DNA of 64,000 bases, taken from positions 45,253,520 to 45,317,519 of the forward strand of contig NC_056762.1 in the NCBI RefSeq assembly GCF_018687715.1. Reading direction: 5' to 3'. A program made the translations under genes and the position numbers. The notes beneath the pieces were generated by a model, which was given only the letters and a program-made list of their open reading frames with translations, was not told the origin of the DNA and did not search any database. This stretch comes from Carya illinoinensis. Lineage: Eukaryota > Streptophyta > Magnoliopsida > Fagales > Juglandaceae. Positions 10,860-22,480 of this stretch are shown piece after piece. The first letter of the stretch is position 1. Each line of letters begins with the position of its first letter.

Positions 10860-11561
10860 TGTTGAGAGAAAAATGAGTGTATTGGCATACTCTTGTACAA
10901 ACCTGTGTAAAATAGTGTTGTAACAAGTGGTGTTGCGGAATTGAAGTGTGCTCGTTATTGGTCAAAACAGATGTATTCGCTCTAGGTGTGGAGAATCAGA
11001 GCAAAAACCCTAAGGGCTTCTAAGAACTTCTTAGAGCAACCTCTCACCCATTTGGTTGATTCTCTCTTGGATAAACACTTCTCTACCACAATACACTCAA
11101 AATCAATTCTTACATGAGTCCATTGAAGTGGACATATTTGTTGGCCGGAAGAGTCCAGAGTTGCTGTTGATGCAGAGATTGAGAGGTTCTCATGGGAAGC
11201 TATAGAAAGGTTAGAGTTCCGACACTAAATGCGTGTAGAGATCGAGTGGGTCGCTCGTGGTGTTGCAAGCCAAGTTTAGCTATTACAAAGGTTTTGTGAG
11301 TGTCTCTAACTTGGTTGTAAAGAACTAAAATTTCTATAATGGATTTGATGTGGTGTCTTACACCTGAAGTAGTTTTAGATTTTGAAAATTTTCTTCAAAT
11401 GAGTTTCCACTCCGTGATCAAGATCATTTGTTAATTATTTGTGCTATTTGATTTATTTATTAACTGCTTGTTTAACTATTTCTTTAAAAGAACACAAAAA
11501 TTGGAGTACACCTATTCACCCTCCTCTAGGTGTAGTGTTGTGTAGAACCATTGCTTTTTCA
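10860..11561 (+). repeat. 3' LTR of the Sirevirus-like element
   Basis: It is 702 bp, TGTTGAGAGA..TTTTTCA, followed directly by the ATTGT target duplication. It lacks the hAT insertion and the 264-bp tandem-repeat block found in the 5' LTR. Confidence 0.9.
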
Positions 11562-11699
11562 ATTGTAAATTGCAAAACTTCTTTCTCCTATGAAATTTTG
11601 AATTCCATTCACCGCCCTTAAGTCTCTATCTTCCTTGTTAGACCATTAATTTGCTATAGGTGCCATGGGTCAAGTCTCTCACTATCGGTTGGAGATTTT

Positions 11700-13200
11700 C
11701 TTTGAAGCCATTCATAACAACCCAAACAAAGTTCAAGCGACATTTGTATTTAGACTCCAAAAGGACTAGTCCATGTCACAATTAGAACCCTTTAGAAATA
11801 TAATCCAGAAGAACTTCCTCCTTCAAAATTATGTGGCATTCCATTCAAGAAAGCATAAGCCACATCTTGATTTATATCCTGAAAGGACTAGTCAATGCGA
11901 CAATTGGAATTCTTGCAGAAATTTAAACTGCAAACTTCATCCTTTGGGTATACTCTTCCTTAGATCCTCTGCTCCAAGTGAATCTACAATTTCAAGCAAT
12001 TGTATAGCATTTCCTGGCACCACTAGTCACTATGCTGCCACTTTCTTACGGAGGCCTTTTAAGATTGGAATGGGTGCCCAAAACCATCCTTTTATATGGT
12101 GGATAACAATTTGTTTGACTCCATATCATGGTAAAGAAAATCCTCGTCAAACTCCTCTAATCTTTTATGACATTTGGCACTCTTCCTTCATCAATGTGAC
12201 AATAGAGCCAAAAGTGAGGCTTCAACAAAGCAACAAGTGGTCATGGTTAATAAGCCATAAGCCATGGTGACAATAAACGATTGTTGTAGGTGGTGATTCT
12301 GAAGTGCCAGATGCTGAGCTTCGACCATTGCCATCTACTCTACTCACATTTGTAATGTAGGATCCCATTCGTAATGACCAAAGGAAAACCAAAACCACAT
12401 CTTGACTTATATTCCAAAAGAACTAACTAAATTTATAATTGGAGTTCCTTAAAATTCACTATAGACAATAAAAAAATTTCCCTCAAGCAATGTGGGATCC
12501 TATCACTACTTTCTTATTCTCAATCTATAGCATTAAAATCTCCCCTTAAAAATCTTGACGTCCTCACCAAGCCATTCTCTAAAGTGGCATAGCTTAAGGG
12601 CTTGTTTGGAAAGTGAGATGATCTCGTCCCATCTCATTTCATCTCAAAACTTCTCATAATTTCCTTTCTAAATATCATTCAAATACAAATACTTTTCAAT
12701 TTTTAATTTTTAACTATTTTATCTAGTCATTATCTAATCATTACAATTTTCTCAAACTTAAAAAAAAAAAACAAAAAAAATGCTATTTAAAATTTCAAAC
12801 AAAAATTATACTAAAAAGTTTGCTAAGTATATTAAAAAAAATTATATTTTAACAATATTTTAACTTTATAATATTCTATTCAAATTTTCTCTCCCATTTT
12901 TCAAAACCTAATAAAACATCTTAACTCAAAATATTTCATTACTATGCACATAATTCTCATCTCATCTCATTACCTAAACATGCCCTAAGTTCATACTTAT
13001 GGTTAGGATTGAGAACTTACTTCGATACCATTTGTAATACACACCAAAGGAAAGCCTAAGCTACATCTAGTCATACTCCAAAAGGAATAGTCACTTTAAC
13101 ACTAGGAGCCCCGTTGAAATCATTATGAATCACAACTACTCCCTCCCATGCAACATGGGATCGCATTCACCTTCCAACTATACTCAATTAGGGGTATTAT
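11700..13200. repeat. Cluster of dispersed repeat copies
   Basis: Several degraded copies of the 399-672 family: near 11707, 11850, 12340-12540 and 13020-13200. Shared phrases include gataccatttgtaat, ccacatcttga, ccaaaaggactagtca, caattggag and caatgtgggatcc. A MITE (12598-12985) sits among them. Unbroken frames here (for example 11773-12270) look incidental. Confidence 0.5.
12598..12985 (+). mobile_element. Tourist-like (PIF/Harbinger) MITE
   Basis: It is 388 bp with terminal inverted repeats GGGCTTGTTTGGAAAGTGAG and, from the other end, GGGCATGTTTAGGTAATGAG, with a 3-bp TAA duplication (12595-12597 and 12986-12988). It is AT-rich and has no ORF. The internal phrases (caaatacaaatacttttcaa, catcttaactcaaa) recur in the copies near 56.4, 57.1 and 58.8 kb, so this is one family. 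Confidence 0.8.
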
Positions 13201-13415
13201 AGATTTTGTGTAAGGTCAGTATAGTATATTTCGTCAAACTTCCTTGTAATGATAATTGTCTCTATGATTGAAGAATCATAGTGCACATCACATTAATTTT
13301 AGAACCAGATGTTACATCAACCTAGTAAAGAAAGCTCTAAATAGAATATGAACATACTTAACACACTTATTTATACCTCATTGCAAATAAAAAGAATTCT
13401 TCATGCTCAGGGATG

Positions 13416-14742
13416 ACCAACTCCCGGGCTAAAACTATTTGGGATGCAGTGATTGAGAAGATTGAATGAAGGCTGGCATGTTGGAAGTGGTTGTATTTGT
13501 CAAAAGGTTGTAGGACTACTCTAATCAAAAGCACTCTCTCAAATCTAGCTACCTATTTTTTTTATCATTGTTCCCAACCCCTGCAAGTGTGGTGGCATGC
13601 ATTGAGAAACTGTATCATGACTTTTCCTTTGGAGTGGACTTGCGGATAAATTTAAATTTCATTTGGTTAAGTAGGACACAATATGCTCCCCAATCTCTTT
13701 TGGTAGCTTGGGAGTAATAAACCTGAGATTGTTTAACTGGGCTTTACTTGGGAAATGTCTCTGGCGCTATAATACCAAACCTAAAACTCTATAGAAGTTG
13801 GTAATTGATTCTAGATACGAAGGCTTGTGGTGGTTGGGGAGGGAGGGTTCTAAGGAGGTGAGTGGGTCTTATGGTGTGGTTTATGGAAGGATATTAGGTG
13901 AGGGTGGGGAGCCTATGCTTGTCATACTAGAATTGTGATGGGAGATGGCTTAAGAATTAAGTTATGGCATGACATATGGTGTGGTGATAGAGCTCTCAAG
14001 GACTTATTCCCTAAATTATTCATGATTGCATGAGAGAAAGAAACTTCAGTGGCCGAACTCATGGAAAGGGTTGGGGATTTATTCCAGTGAAATGTGAGCT
14101 TCACTAGGGCAGCCCGAGATTGGGAAGTCAGCCACTTTGAGAATTTCTTCCAGCTTTTATACTGCATGAGACCGAGCACTCGAGTAGTTGATACTTTGTG
14201 GTGGCCATCTACTAGGAAAGGTAAATTTTCAGTTTTCTCTTTCTATAACGCCCTCACACACTTGCAAACTAATCGCTTTCCATGTAAACAAAGTGGGGAG
14301 ACGGTAGACCATCTCCTACTACATTGTAAGATTGCTAGCACTTTGGGTTGATGTATTTAGAAGGGTAGAACTAGCCTGGGTTATGCCTGCTACAGTGGTC
14401 AAGATTTGGCATGTTGGATAAATCTCGGCAGTATTCCACAAATTTCAGCAGTGTGGAAAATGACTCCTATATGTCTTCTATAGTGCATTTTGAAGGAATG
14501 AAATGCCAGGACATTTGAAGACAAAAAGCGTTCTATGGAGGAGATCATATTATTATTTGTTAGAACTCTTTTTCTTTGGGCCAAAGTTGTAGATTTTAAT
14601 GGCCTTGATATTCATTAGTTTCTTGTTTCTCTGTCTGTTTTTTTTTTTTTTTTCCTCCTAAATAGGTGTTATATCCTGTATACCTCCTATTTGGGTTATG
14701 CCTATTTTTATTAATAATAATTTAATCGTTTACCTTAAAAAA
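13416..14742 (+). mobile_element. 5'-truncated L1-type LINE, decayed
   Basis: The 3' part of ORF2 survives in pieces. After-RT sequence lies near 13440-13560 (..KIE..RLACWKWLYLSKGCRTTLIKS..). RNase-H-like and zf-RVT parts lie at 13920-14350, including GETVDHLLLHCK near 14300. The typical LINE tail of ORF2 follows (NARTFEDKKRSMEEI.., near 14500-14570). A 3' UTR ends in short A runs. The flanking 13-bp duplication ATGCTCAGGGATG / ATGCTTAGGGATG (13403-13415, 14743-14755; one mismatch) marks target-primed insertion. Many stops and frameshifts are present. Confidence 0.8.
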
Positions 14743-14755
14743 ATGCTTAGGGATG

Positions 14756-15603
14756 TCTTTATTATTTTCTTGCCCAATTTCTCCCCACAGAACAAAGTGT
14801 GGGCCAAAATTCCACAACTGACCCAATTTACCACCACTTGATGTCTAATTCCTTTTATCATTTGACCAATATACATCAAATAGCCCTCATAGGTCCATAC
14901 ATGAACCAAGTTCCTAGTAACCTGAATTTGAATTTGAATTTGATTCATACAATAAATGTTCTACAAGTCGTTCCCACCTTCTCAATGAAACTAGAATTGC
15001 ACACCAACAACACTTTACCTAGCCATGCCAACCAACATTTGTCCCAACTTCATTCTACAAATACTCATAAATCTCAATCAAAAATCAAAATCCTCTTGAT
15101 AGTTTCCAGGAGGACTAGACCAAAGTTCCCTATTGGAGGTCAAATTGTGACTATAAATCACATGATAAAAGTTCACTTGTCATAATTCAACCGTAGTGTC
15201 TACCACCCATCAGAGTTAACTTTCTAGTGCTAATGCCTTAATGTGATCTGCCTGGTATATATGGAGTCCAAAGAAATTTTTGCCTCCCAATCGACTGATT
15301 ACCACTGTACATCTAATCTGGGCATCTCTCATATTTAAAACAATTAAATCCCTTCTCTCATGCTACACAAAGAATTTAGGCATCCGTTCAATAAAATATT
15401 TCCCAAACCTATGAGTTCGAAACCAAATTATGATATTCTGGTAGGTTAGGAAATGTATATTGGGTAAGTCTTTGCAGGTGTAGTAAGAGGTGTAATCATG
15501 ATCACATATAGTAAATATCTTGGCATTATCTATTAAAATTTTTTTATACTATCATCATTGATTTTCACATTTCCTTTTATCAATAAGCAAAGAAACTTTT
15601 ATA
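14756..15603. other. Intergenic, no recognised feature
   Basis: A 129-codon open frame at 14799-15185 has low-complexity Asn/Leu/His-rich sequence and no recognisable domain. I do not call it a gene. Confidence 0.5.
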
Positions 15604-15619
15604 CAACCAATGTTTGGGC

Positions 15620-17008
15620 TCTTTCAGCTCAGATCATTAAAATAAGGATAAAATAAAACGTTTATTTACAGGAAATGGCATATGACCAGAAAGCAGCACA
15701 ATAATGATTGCGCATCAGCAAGGTATATAAAGTATAATAACACTATCAGAATTGTCCCGATAAGGTTAAATCAAACCTTTTTTCAGCACTTATTGCACAG
15801 ACTGGAGGCTAAAGATAAACTCAACCAAAGGATCCTGATCTATTGAGGGCTAATGATTCTCACTTTTTTCTTCCTTGACTTCTCAAGACAACTCTGCAAT
15901 GGAATCATCTTGTGAAAGATCTTCAACCTCGATCACGTTCTCTTTGTTGTAACCAGTTTGAACTTCATCACTTAAGAGCTATTCACTCGCATGAGCTTCA
16001 TCATTATTCTCACCATCATAATTAATTGGCCTCTCAGTTTGCTTTCCATTAATAGTTGCAGTAAAAGTAGCCTGCGCAAAGACAAAAATAAGAGCTTCTT
16101 GAGTCAGATTCCATGCTGGAATGAGAGTTTTCCTTCTCGATTTTGGCCCTTTCTTCTCTAGGCTTCTTGCTACTTTCAATTTGTCCCTTTCCCTGACCCT
16201 TTTGCACTGAATTACTCGAACTCTTCCCACTAAAATTCTTTGTCCTATTATTCTCTCGCAAATGACCCAACACTTCAGGCAGATCATACCTCACCTTTGG
16301 AACACTTGCTACTCTGGAAGACTTGCTACTGCGATCCTCACTGTTATCAGAATCTGTACCAGCAGCAAACGCAGACCTAGCTACAAACCTAGAATCTGAA
16401 CTTGAACCACATATTGCAAACCCATCAGCAATCTCTAGAGTCATCAATGCATTTGCAAATCCTACCGAACCCTCACTATTTTGTTTGATATCAAGAGGAA
16501 AATGCTGAGCTTTAGTTGGATTCTCAGAACCAGACAAACCCCACTTCAAAATTTCACTAGTATCTATAGTTGCACTAGCATAATTAATACTCTCTCTTAA
16601 TTCTCTTCCATTTATTCAAGCCATATCCCTTCGTCCTCCTAGATGAATTCCTACCAGGAGATTCGACATTCAGTGGTGGTGAATTCAACTCTTGTGAACT
16701 TTCAAGATCCTCTTCTTTTGTATCCACCATTGATGTATTGGCACTAGAATTTTTGACAGAAACCAATTTATCAATATCCTTAGGACAAAACCCATTATAA
16801 TTTGTCCCACAGTCATCATCATGCGGCATTCTATTTTAGGTTACTTCATTGCCTTCCACCGATTCAAGAACCGAACATTCACTCCTAAAATCTATAAGCA
16901 AAACCCAGGGGTTCTCACAACCCCAACCCCCACCACAATTCAATCAGATCAAGATCAAAAAGTATCATTCCAGCTCATGGCCACAATATAGCAAAGTCCC
17001 AAAAAGAT
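15620..17008 (-). pseudogene. WPP domain-interacting protein (WIP) pseudogene
   Basis: WIPs are nuclear-envelope proteins that anchor RanGAP through WPP domains. Read on the minus strand, recognisable WIP parts are in order. The start region SECSVLESVEGNEV comes first, but the expected ATG reads ATA at 16895-16893. Then come KGYGLNKWKRIKRE (about 16620), ILKWGLSGSENPTKAQHFPLD (about 16540-16480), SSDSRFVARSAFAAGTDS, VPKVRYDLPEVLGHLREN, a basic Ser-rich stretch, GKQTERPINYDGEN and finally LVEFIFSLQSVQ (about 15800). Frameshifts occur near 16585 and 16070, with stops near 15975, 15880 and 15795. The following coiled coil and C-terminal membrane segment are missing. The block is bracketed by a perfect 16-bp direct repeat (15604-15619, 17009-17024), and an AATAAA lies at 15666-15661 on this strand. 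Confidence 0.8.
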
Positions 17009-17024
17009 CAACCAATGTTTGGGC
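17009..17024 (+). repeat. 16-bp direct repeat flanking the WIP pseudogene
   Basis: CAACCAATGTTTGGGC here and at 15604-15619, with no mismatch. It could be a LINE-type target duplication of a retroposed transcript, or the footprint of a repair event. Confidence 0.75.
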
Positions 17025-17775
17025 AAATTTAAGGTGAAAAAGGATCAAATTCCAATCCAATACCAATCTCGTATTGTGAATTTATTAATTCAAGCACAAA
17101 TAATTGTGGAAAAAAGATAACGGAATTCAAAAGTGAAATAAAGTTGAAATCACGGAAATGGATAACTAAATTGAAAATAGTGGAATTAAAGAACGTGTGT
17201 ATGTGAAAGATAGAGAGAGACTTATGCGCATGTACCGTTAATATTATGATTGTCCACAATAAATGAAGCTTTGAAGATGATGATAGGTGAATGGAAGGGC
17301 ATGGAACCTAAAGTTTGGTTGGATTTGCTTTTTTATAGCCATGAAAATATTGAGAATGACAATATTTATTGGAATTATAACTAAAAAAAGAGGAGAGCGA
17401 ACAGAAACGTGGGGGGGGCGAGAAGAAGGGCCACATGGAGATTGTGGGCCACACCAATTACTTAAGTAGCGGGCAAAGGATGCAAAAAAGGGAAAAAAAA
17501 AAAATAGAGACACTAAATCCACCAAATGTGGATCTCGAATTTGTATCCCGATTATTTTTTATTTTTATTTTAACTTAGTTATGTTATGATTTTTTTTATA
17601 TTTTTAAAAAATATTTAAAAATTTTAAAAAATAAATAAAAAAATATTCTTCTCAGAACCTAGCTCGTGCTAGTACTGCTAAAACAAAATTGGTGGACAAA
17701 GGGCTCCGGCTACCCATCCAATCTGGAACAAACCACGTGCAATTGATTAAACGTACTCTCAAGAGCCAAAAATAT
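17025..17775. other. Intergenic
   Basis: AT-rich with short A and T runs and a CACGTG (near 17736). No supported gene or repeat. Confidence 0.5.
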
Positions 17776-17780
17776 GTATT

Positions 17781-17985
17781 TGTTGTAAATCATTTTGTAT
17801 TGTATGACTACATTTAGCCGTCGTAATTAATCAAATCGTAGTCGTCAATTAAGACTTTTGTATCCCTATATATATGGATGTTTTTAAGTTCATTTGATAT
17901 GAATCAATAAGAGAACCTCACTTTGAATTCTCTCTCATTCTTTCTCTATTTTTGAATCTCTCTCTATTTTCGTGATTTCATAATA
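17781..17985 (+). repeat. 5' LTR of Copia at 17.8-23.5 kb
   Basis: It starts TGTTGTAAATCA and ends ATTTCATAATA. The terminal CA has become TA, while the partner LTR keeps CA. TATATATA (near 17870) is the likely TATA box. Confidence 0.88.
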
Positions 17986-18009
17986 CGTTATCAGCACGAT
18001 GCCATTTTT

Positions 18010-19140
18010 TTCACAGCCTACCAAGCCACCTACCAGGCCAACTCCACCTACTCTTAACACTCCGTCCCAGGCGTCCTCTGTGTGAAACTGGGAGAACTAC
18101 TAACAGCCGATTCGCGTGGGTTTGAACTACTAACAGCCGATTCGCGTGGGTTTTCCATGGCCGATATTCTTCATCTTGGAATGATCTGGCACGATTTCCC
18201 TCTTGATCCGGTCAAGCATGGCCAACACCTCGAGCCTGAGCTCGTCGTCTCTCCAATCGGGTTCCAGACCCACAAGAAACAGTAACTCCTTCTCTTACGT
18301 TCTCGATCGAGCTTTGAGTCTAAGATTAGAGAGAGTTCCACTACACGGCTACAGAATAAAGTGGTGGGAGAGAAAGTAGATGTGGTGATGGCTGGTTACA
18401 ATGAAGCAAACCAGACTGGTTCTCGCTACTTTCATCAATTGCTTATACCTGAATGACTTCTGGAAGTGCGAGTGGGTGCCGATAAAGGACTGGTTCCAAG
18501 TGAAGATGAGGAGGAGCCATCAAGGCTTAAGATCTAAGTCACCGACCATCCCCTAATGAACCGGCGGAGGTTTCGGACCAAGGGAAGCTCCAGAAGCAGC
18601 CATGGATGGTCGGCACTCATCCAGATCAGCGCTGGTGCCCAACTGAGGCCTCTGTACCTGCTAACCACATCCTCTGCCTTTCTAAAAGCAGATTCAGTAC
18701 CACATGGAGTTTTATTTTGTGTTGCAGGTGGTGCAGTGAGTGTGGATATAGACACAATGGGGCCAACCATGTTAAAAGCTGAACGTTTGCTTATTGCTAA
18801 TTTCTTTTTTTCAATAATCAATTCAGAATACTCGGAGTGCGTTCCACCGACCAATGCCAGGTGGCCGCACAGCGAGTCAATGATTAAGTTAGCCACCACG
18901 AATTCGCCGTAATACCAAGCGAGAATCACGTCACTGGCGAAGTCTTCCTGACTTGATTGCCAAATTAAGATGTTATGTTGCTAACAGTTGAGACGTTTGG
19001 ATCTTTTGCAGGTGATTTCATTAATGGCAACCAGATCGTAGTCCCTAGCTATAATTCTCATGGACATAAAGATGTGTTTTGCTGGACGGTGGTATTCGAC
19101 CTAAGAAGGCAAAGTGAGTCGTGTCAAACAGCTGATCATC
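18010..19140. other. Unrecognised segment inside the Copia element
   Basis: GC-richer than its surroundings and unlike Copia gag. It includes frames of 60-130 codons on both strands (for example 18556-18912 plus, 18534-18929 minus) that I cannot assign. Two exon-like edges are seen on the plus strand: TTTTGTGTTGCAG before 18728 and TTTTGCAG before 19012, the latter opening into a frame reading GDFINGNQIVVPSYNSHGHK. This looks like captured host-gene sequence, exons with introns, but no parent is identified. Confidence 0.4.
18094..18153 (+). repeat. Perfect 30-bp tandem duplication
   Basis: The unit gaactactaacagccgattc.. occurs twice head to tail (18094-18123, 18124-18153) without mismatch, so it is younger than the LTR divergence. 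Confidence 0.9.
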
Positions 19141-20793
19141 CGTGAAGGAGATAAAGAAAATAAATGGGCGAGAAAGAAGACAGACTTGGTGAGGATGAGT
19201 GGAGGATTTGGTAAGATGTTGTCGGGGGAAAGAATATTGCTATAGTAGATATACAATTCATAGATCGCTCATTGATTTCATAGATCGGCGTCAAAGAAAG
19301 AAAATTATAGTAGATACACAATTCATAGATCGATGCCACTGTTTTTGTCTTCACACGTTTAGTATGGGGTCTATCAGGTTGATAAGATGAGCTGACCAAC
19401 TATCTTTACAATAAAATAAAATAAATAAAAATAGGTCGGTGGGTGCTTATGGGGAATGAATCTGAGTCACGAGGTTTTGAATTTGGTAAGTGATTATGAC
19501 TATTATTGTAATAATAGTTGACTGGACTCCTCTTGATAAGAGAGGTAAAATTTTTTTTATGATTAGCTTGACATGTTTGACTAATAATTTTAATTTTTCA
19601 GACAGGAGTTATGTACTGTGATCTTTTTCAATCTTACTAATTTTTACAGTGCACGAAGGCTCAGATGACACTGAAAATAGTAATTTTCTATTTCAAGTAA
19701 TTTTTTCACTATATCATTTGAAATCTTTAAAGTGAGTATTGGTGAATTAAAATTTTTATAATTTACATTTTAATTATATCTGTGATCAATTTTTATTCAC
19801 ATAGTTTATATACAAGTTTTATTTATTTTTATATACTTGTTATGAATTATTGATGATATATTTAAAATGAATGTCTCGAATGTACTCCCGAAGTAGCAAT
19901 ATCGAGTGTGCTCTTGAAGTAGTAATATCAGGTGCTACCAGCTTTCGGGCCAAAAGCCTGTATTGGAAAAACTACAAACTTTCTCTTTGAGATAATGTTA
20001 TACAACTATTGAATCAAATATTATGATGCATCAAAAGTGATATGATTCAAAATATTTGTATCTTTTCATGATTATCTTGATTATCCAAAATCAATCATGA
20101 TAAATCGAATAATTTTCATATGGATGTCCATAAAAGAATCAGAAGATTCTTTTACTATAAAGTCTTACCACCAGAAGTGGAAAGAAAAATTTACTAGAAG
20201 TAAATAAGATGAAATAACTCGACGTTATCTTGATTATCATATGTGAACTGCAAGTTTAGATGATAATTAAATTATGGATACAATAAGATAAAAATGTCTT
20301 ATATTCTAGCTGCTAAAATTTTAGCGAGGATTGAAGTCCCGGTAGGACAATTAAGAAATTCAGCAGTCTAAAGACATGTCTAAAAGCATGTGAGACTTAT
20401 TGATACAAAAGATATTGCATCTCGAAAGAGAAAGGTACAAATAATTTGGTGCTCCTGAAGAGGCCATACCCACAAAACAAGCAATAAAGTCCATCTAAAT
20501 TTTCTGTATAAAATTCTCCTATATAAACTCTTGAAGAGTATAAACTTCCTGAATAGTGCCTCCTGAAGAGGTTTTTTATGAAAATGTCTTCCCTTGAAGA
20601 GGGACAGGTACCTGAAAATAACAAGATTTCGATACATTTCATGAATTTTGGAGAAATTATGGATAGAAATAAATCGTTGTCGACAACGTATTTCCATATA
20701 AGATGGCAATTGATATTACCAGAAGTAATGATGAAAGTGAATCAAGAACCGTCGAAGAATACTGACGTAAAAATATTGGCCAAATTGGAAAGA

Positions 20794-21270
20794 AACAATT
20801 CCTGTAGAATTAATATCACTAGTAAAATATGATGCATATGGACTTGTAGTCCAAACACCTAAAGATGTGATGCTTGTTGAATATCAGTGGGTATTTATAT
20901 AAAGAAAATAAAAATGTGATAAATCACGAGTTAGTTTCTTACAGATAATTCCTGCAGAATTGATATCACTAGTAAAATGTGATACATATGGACTGGTAGT
21001 CCAAACACCTAAAAAGGTGATGATTATTAAATATCATTGGGTATTTATATAAAGGAAATGAAAATGTGATATATAAATCATGAGTCAGTTTCTCGCAGAC
21101 AATTCCTGTACAATTGATAATCAGTAGTAAAAAGTGATACATATGGACTAGTAGTCCAAACACCTAAAGAGGTGATGATTGTTAAATATCAGTGGATATT
21201 TATATAAATGAATGAAAATGCTTGAAACTTTTAATCTGAAAATGTGATATAGAAATCACAAGTTGGTTTC
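20794..21270 (+). repeat. Three tandem copies of a 150-154 bp pol segment
   Basis: The RT-entry segment aattcctg(t/c)agaattgatatc..gtccaaacacctaaa..gggtatttatat recurs with cctg at 20801, 20951 and 21105. The copies have diverged, so the duplication is old. Confidence 0.85.
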
Positions 21271-21839
21271 TTGAAGAAATAATATTGATATGCTTTTAAA
21301 GTGGTTGAAATTATATTAAGGTTTTTATTAGCTTGAAAGTTACCAAAAGTTTGGATATGTATGGTTAACTGCATATTTATATGGATCATTAGATCATGAC
21401 ATATATATGAAAATCCCTAAAGGATAGAAAATGGCTGAAACTTCTGATCTGAATACATACAGAAATATGTATTATATCTGAAACAGGCTATTGTCAATAT
21501 ATTTTCAGTATCTATTGCAGTTTATATATATGATTTAAATGTCATTGAGGTTCTAGAAGAGCTCCTGAAAACTGCATATATTTGAAATATAAATCTGAAA
21601 CCCTTGCGCCTTCAAGGGGGAGATGAATGAAATTATTAGGTATGAAATATCATCTCTTAAATACAATTAGTATTTCAGATTCATATTACGGTTTTGTAAG
21701 AAGTATGCATTATGAAAGGAGAAATAAAATGGAGTATACAGAACATCTACCAGAAGATAGAAAAACAAATATGAATATTTGTGAAATATTATTTTATTAT
21801 CTTGAAACAAAAATTACAGAAATTTGAAGCACTTTGCCT

Positions 21840-22480
21840 CATTTTTTAAATGCTCTTTCTCTTCAAAAATTTGCATGGCATCCCTATCTAAAGGAGTGGG
21901 CAATCGAAAAGAAGATTTAAGTAAGGATTTTAAATTCCTATTCTCTTACTTTATTGAATCTATCTTCATGTTGAACTCCAGAAGAAGTCGCTGAAGGATA
22001 GCAATATTCTCGTGGAGTTTGTCAACCCCACAAGTTTTATATTACAGTCGCTGAGAAAATGCGACAATGGATGATGAGTATCGGGTACCGAGACTCACAA
22101 GTTCATAGATAATTTCATTATTTGACTTATGAGTCAGATCATTATTATATTGCATTAAAGTACCTATGGTAGAAGCAAGAACAACTGATGAACGAGGTGT
22201 AGAATACCTCATATATTGGCTATGAGAATATTGTTGAGTCATTGTAGAGTAAGAATATAGAAAGAGATTGCAGAGTAAAAATGCAGTATGATTACAGAAA
22301 AATGAAGAAGATGAGATGCGAATGAAAATGAGCTGAATATCTCTTTTACAGAGAAAATTATGACAAATTACTTCACAACATCTCTCGTGAAGCATCTCTT
22401 TACAAGAGACAAGAGATGTAACATCATAGCTCTGTGGCGCCTAACAGCTACAGAAGAGCTAAAAATCCTGCGGTGTTTGT
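21840..22480 (-). other. Reverse-oriented block of unknown origin in the Copia RT region
   Basis: This interrupts the plus-strand pol remnants. On the minus strand it has a leader-like stretch with repeated AAGAGATG/GAGATG motifs, then a frame from an ATG near 22245 (MTQQYSHSQYMRYSTPRSS..) to 22042. Beyond the stop it continues with heptad-like hydrophobics (LHENIAILQRLLLEFNMK). The family is not recognised. A nested element is possible; no terminal repeats or target duplication were found. Confidence 0.35.

Larger units (their letters stand above)
678..11561 (+). mobile_element. Sirevirus-like Ty1/Copia LTR retrotransposon, decayed
   Basis: A complete but inactive element of 10,884 bp. It is flanked by the perfect 5-bp target duplication ATTGT (673-677 and 11562-11566), and its LTRs start TGTTGA and end TTTCA. 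After the 5' LTR lies a primer site for initiator-Met tRNA (2366). Then come gag with three CCHC knuckles and a coiled coil, protease, integrase, reverse transcriptase and RNase H in Copia order, a 2.9 kb 3' region with an extra ORF, and several polypurine-tract-like runs before the 3' LTR. Great length, an extra 3' ORF and repeated polypurine tracts are features described for Sireviruses; the lineage call is inference. The coding region has at least six in-frame stops and two frameshifts. Confidence 0.9.

Noticed and set aside
11773..12270. 165-codon open frame
   Set aside because: It lies across copies of the dispersed repeat and its sequence matches nothing I recognise.
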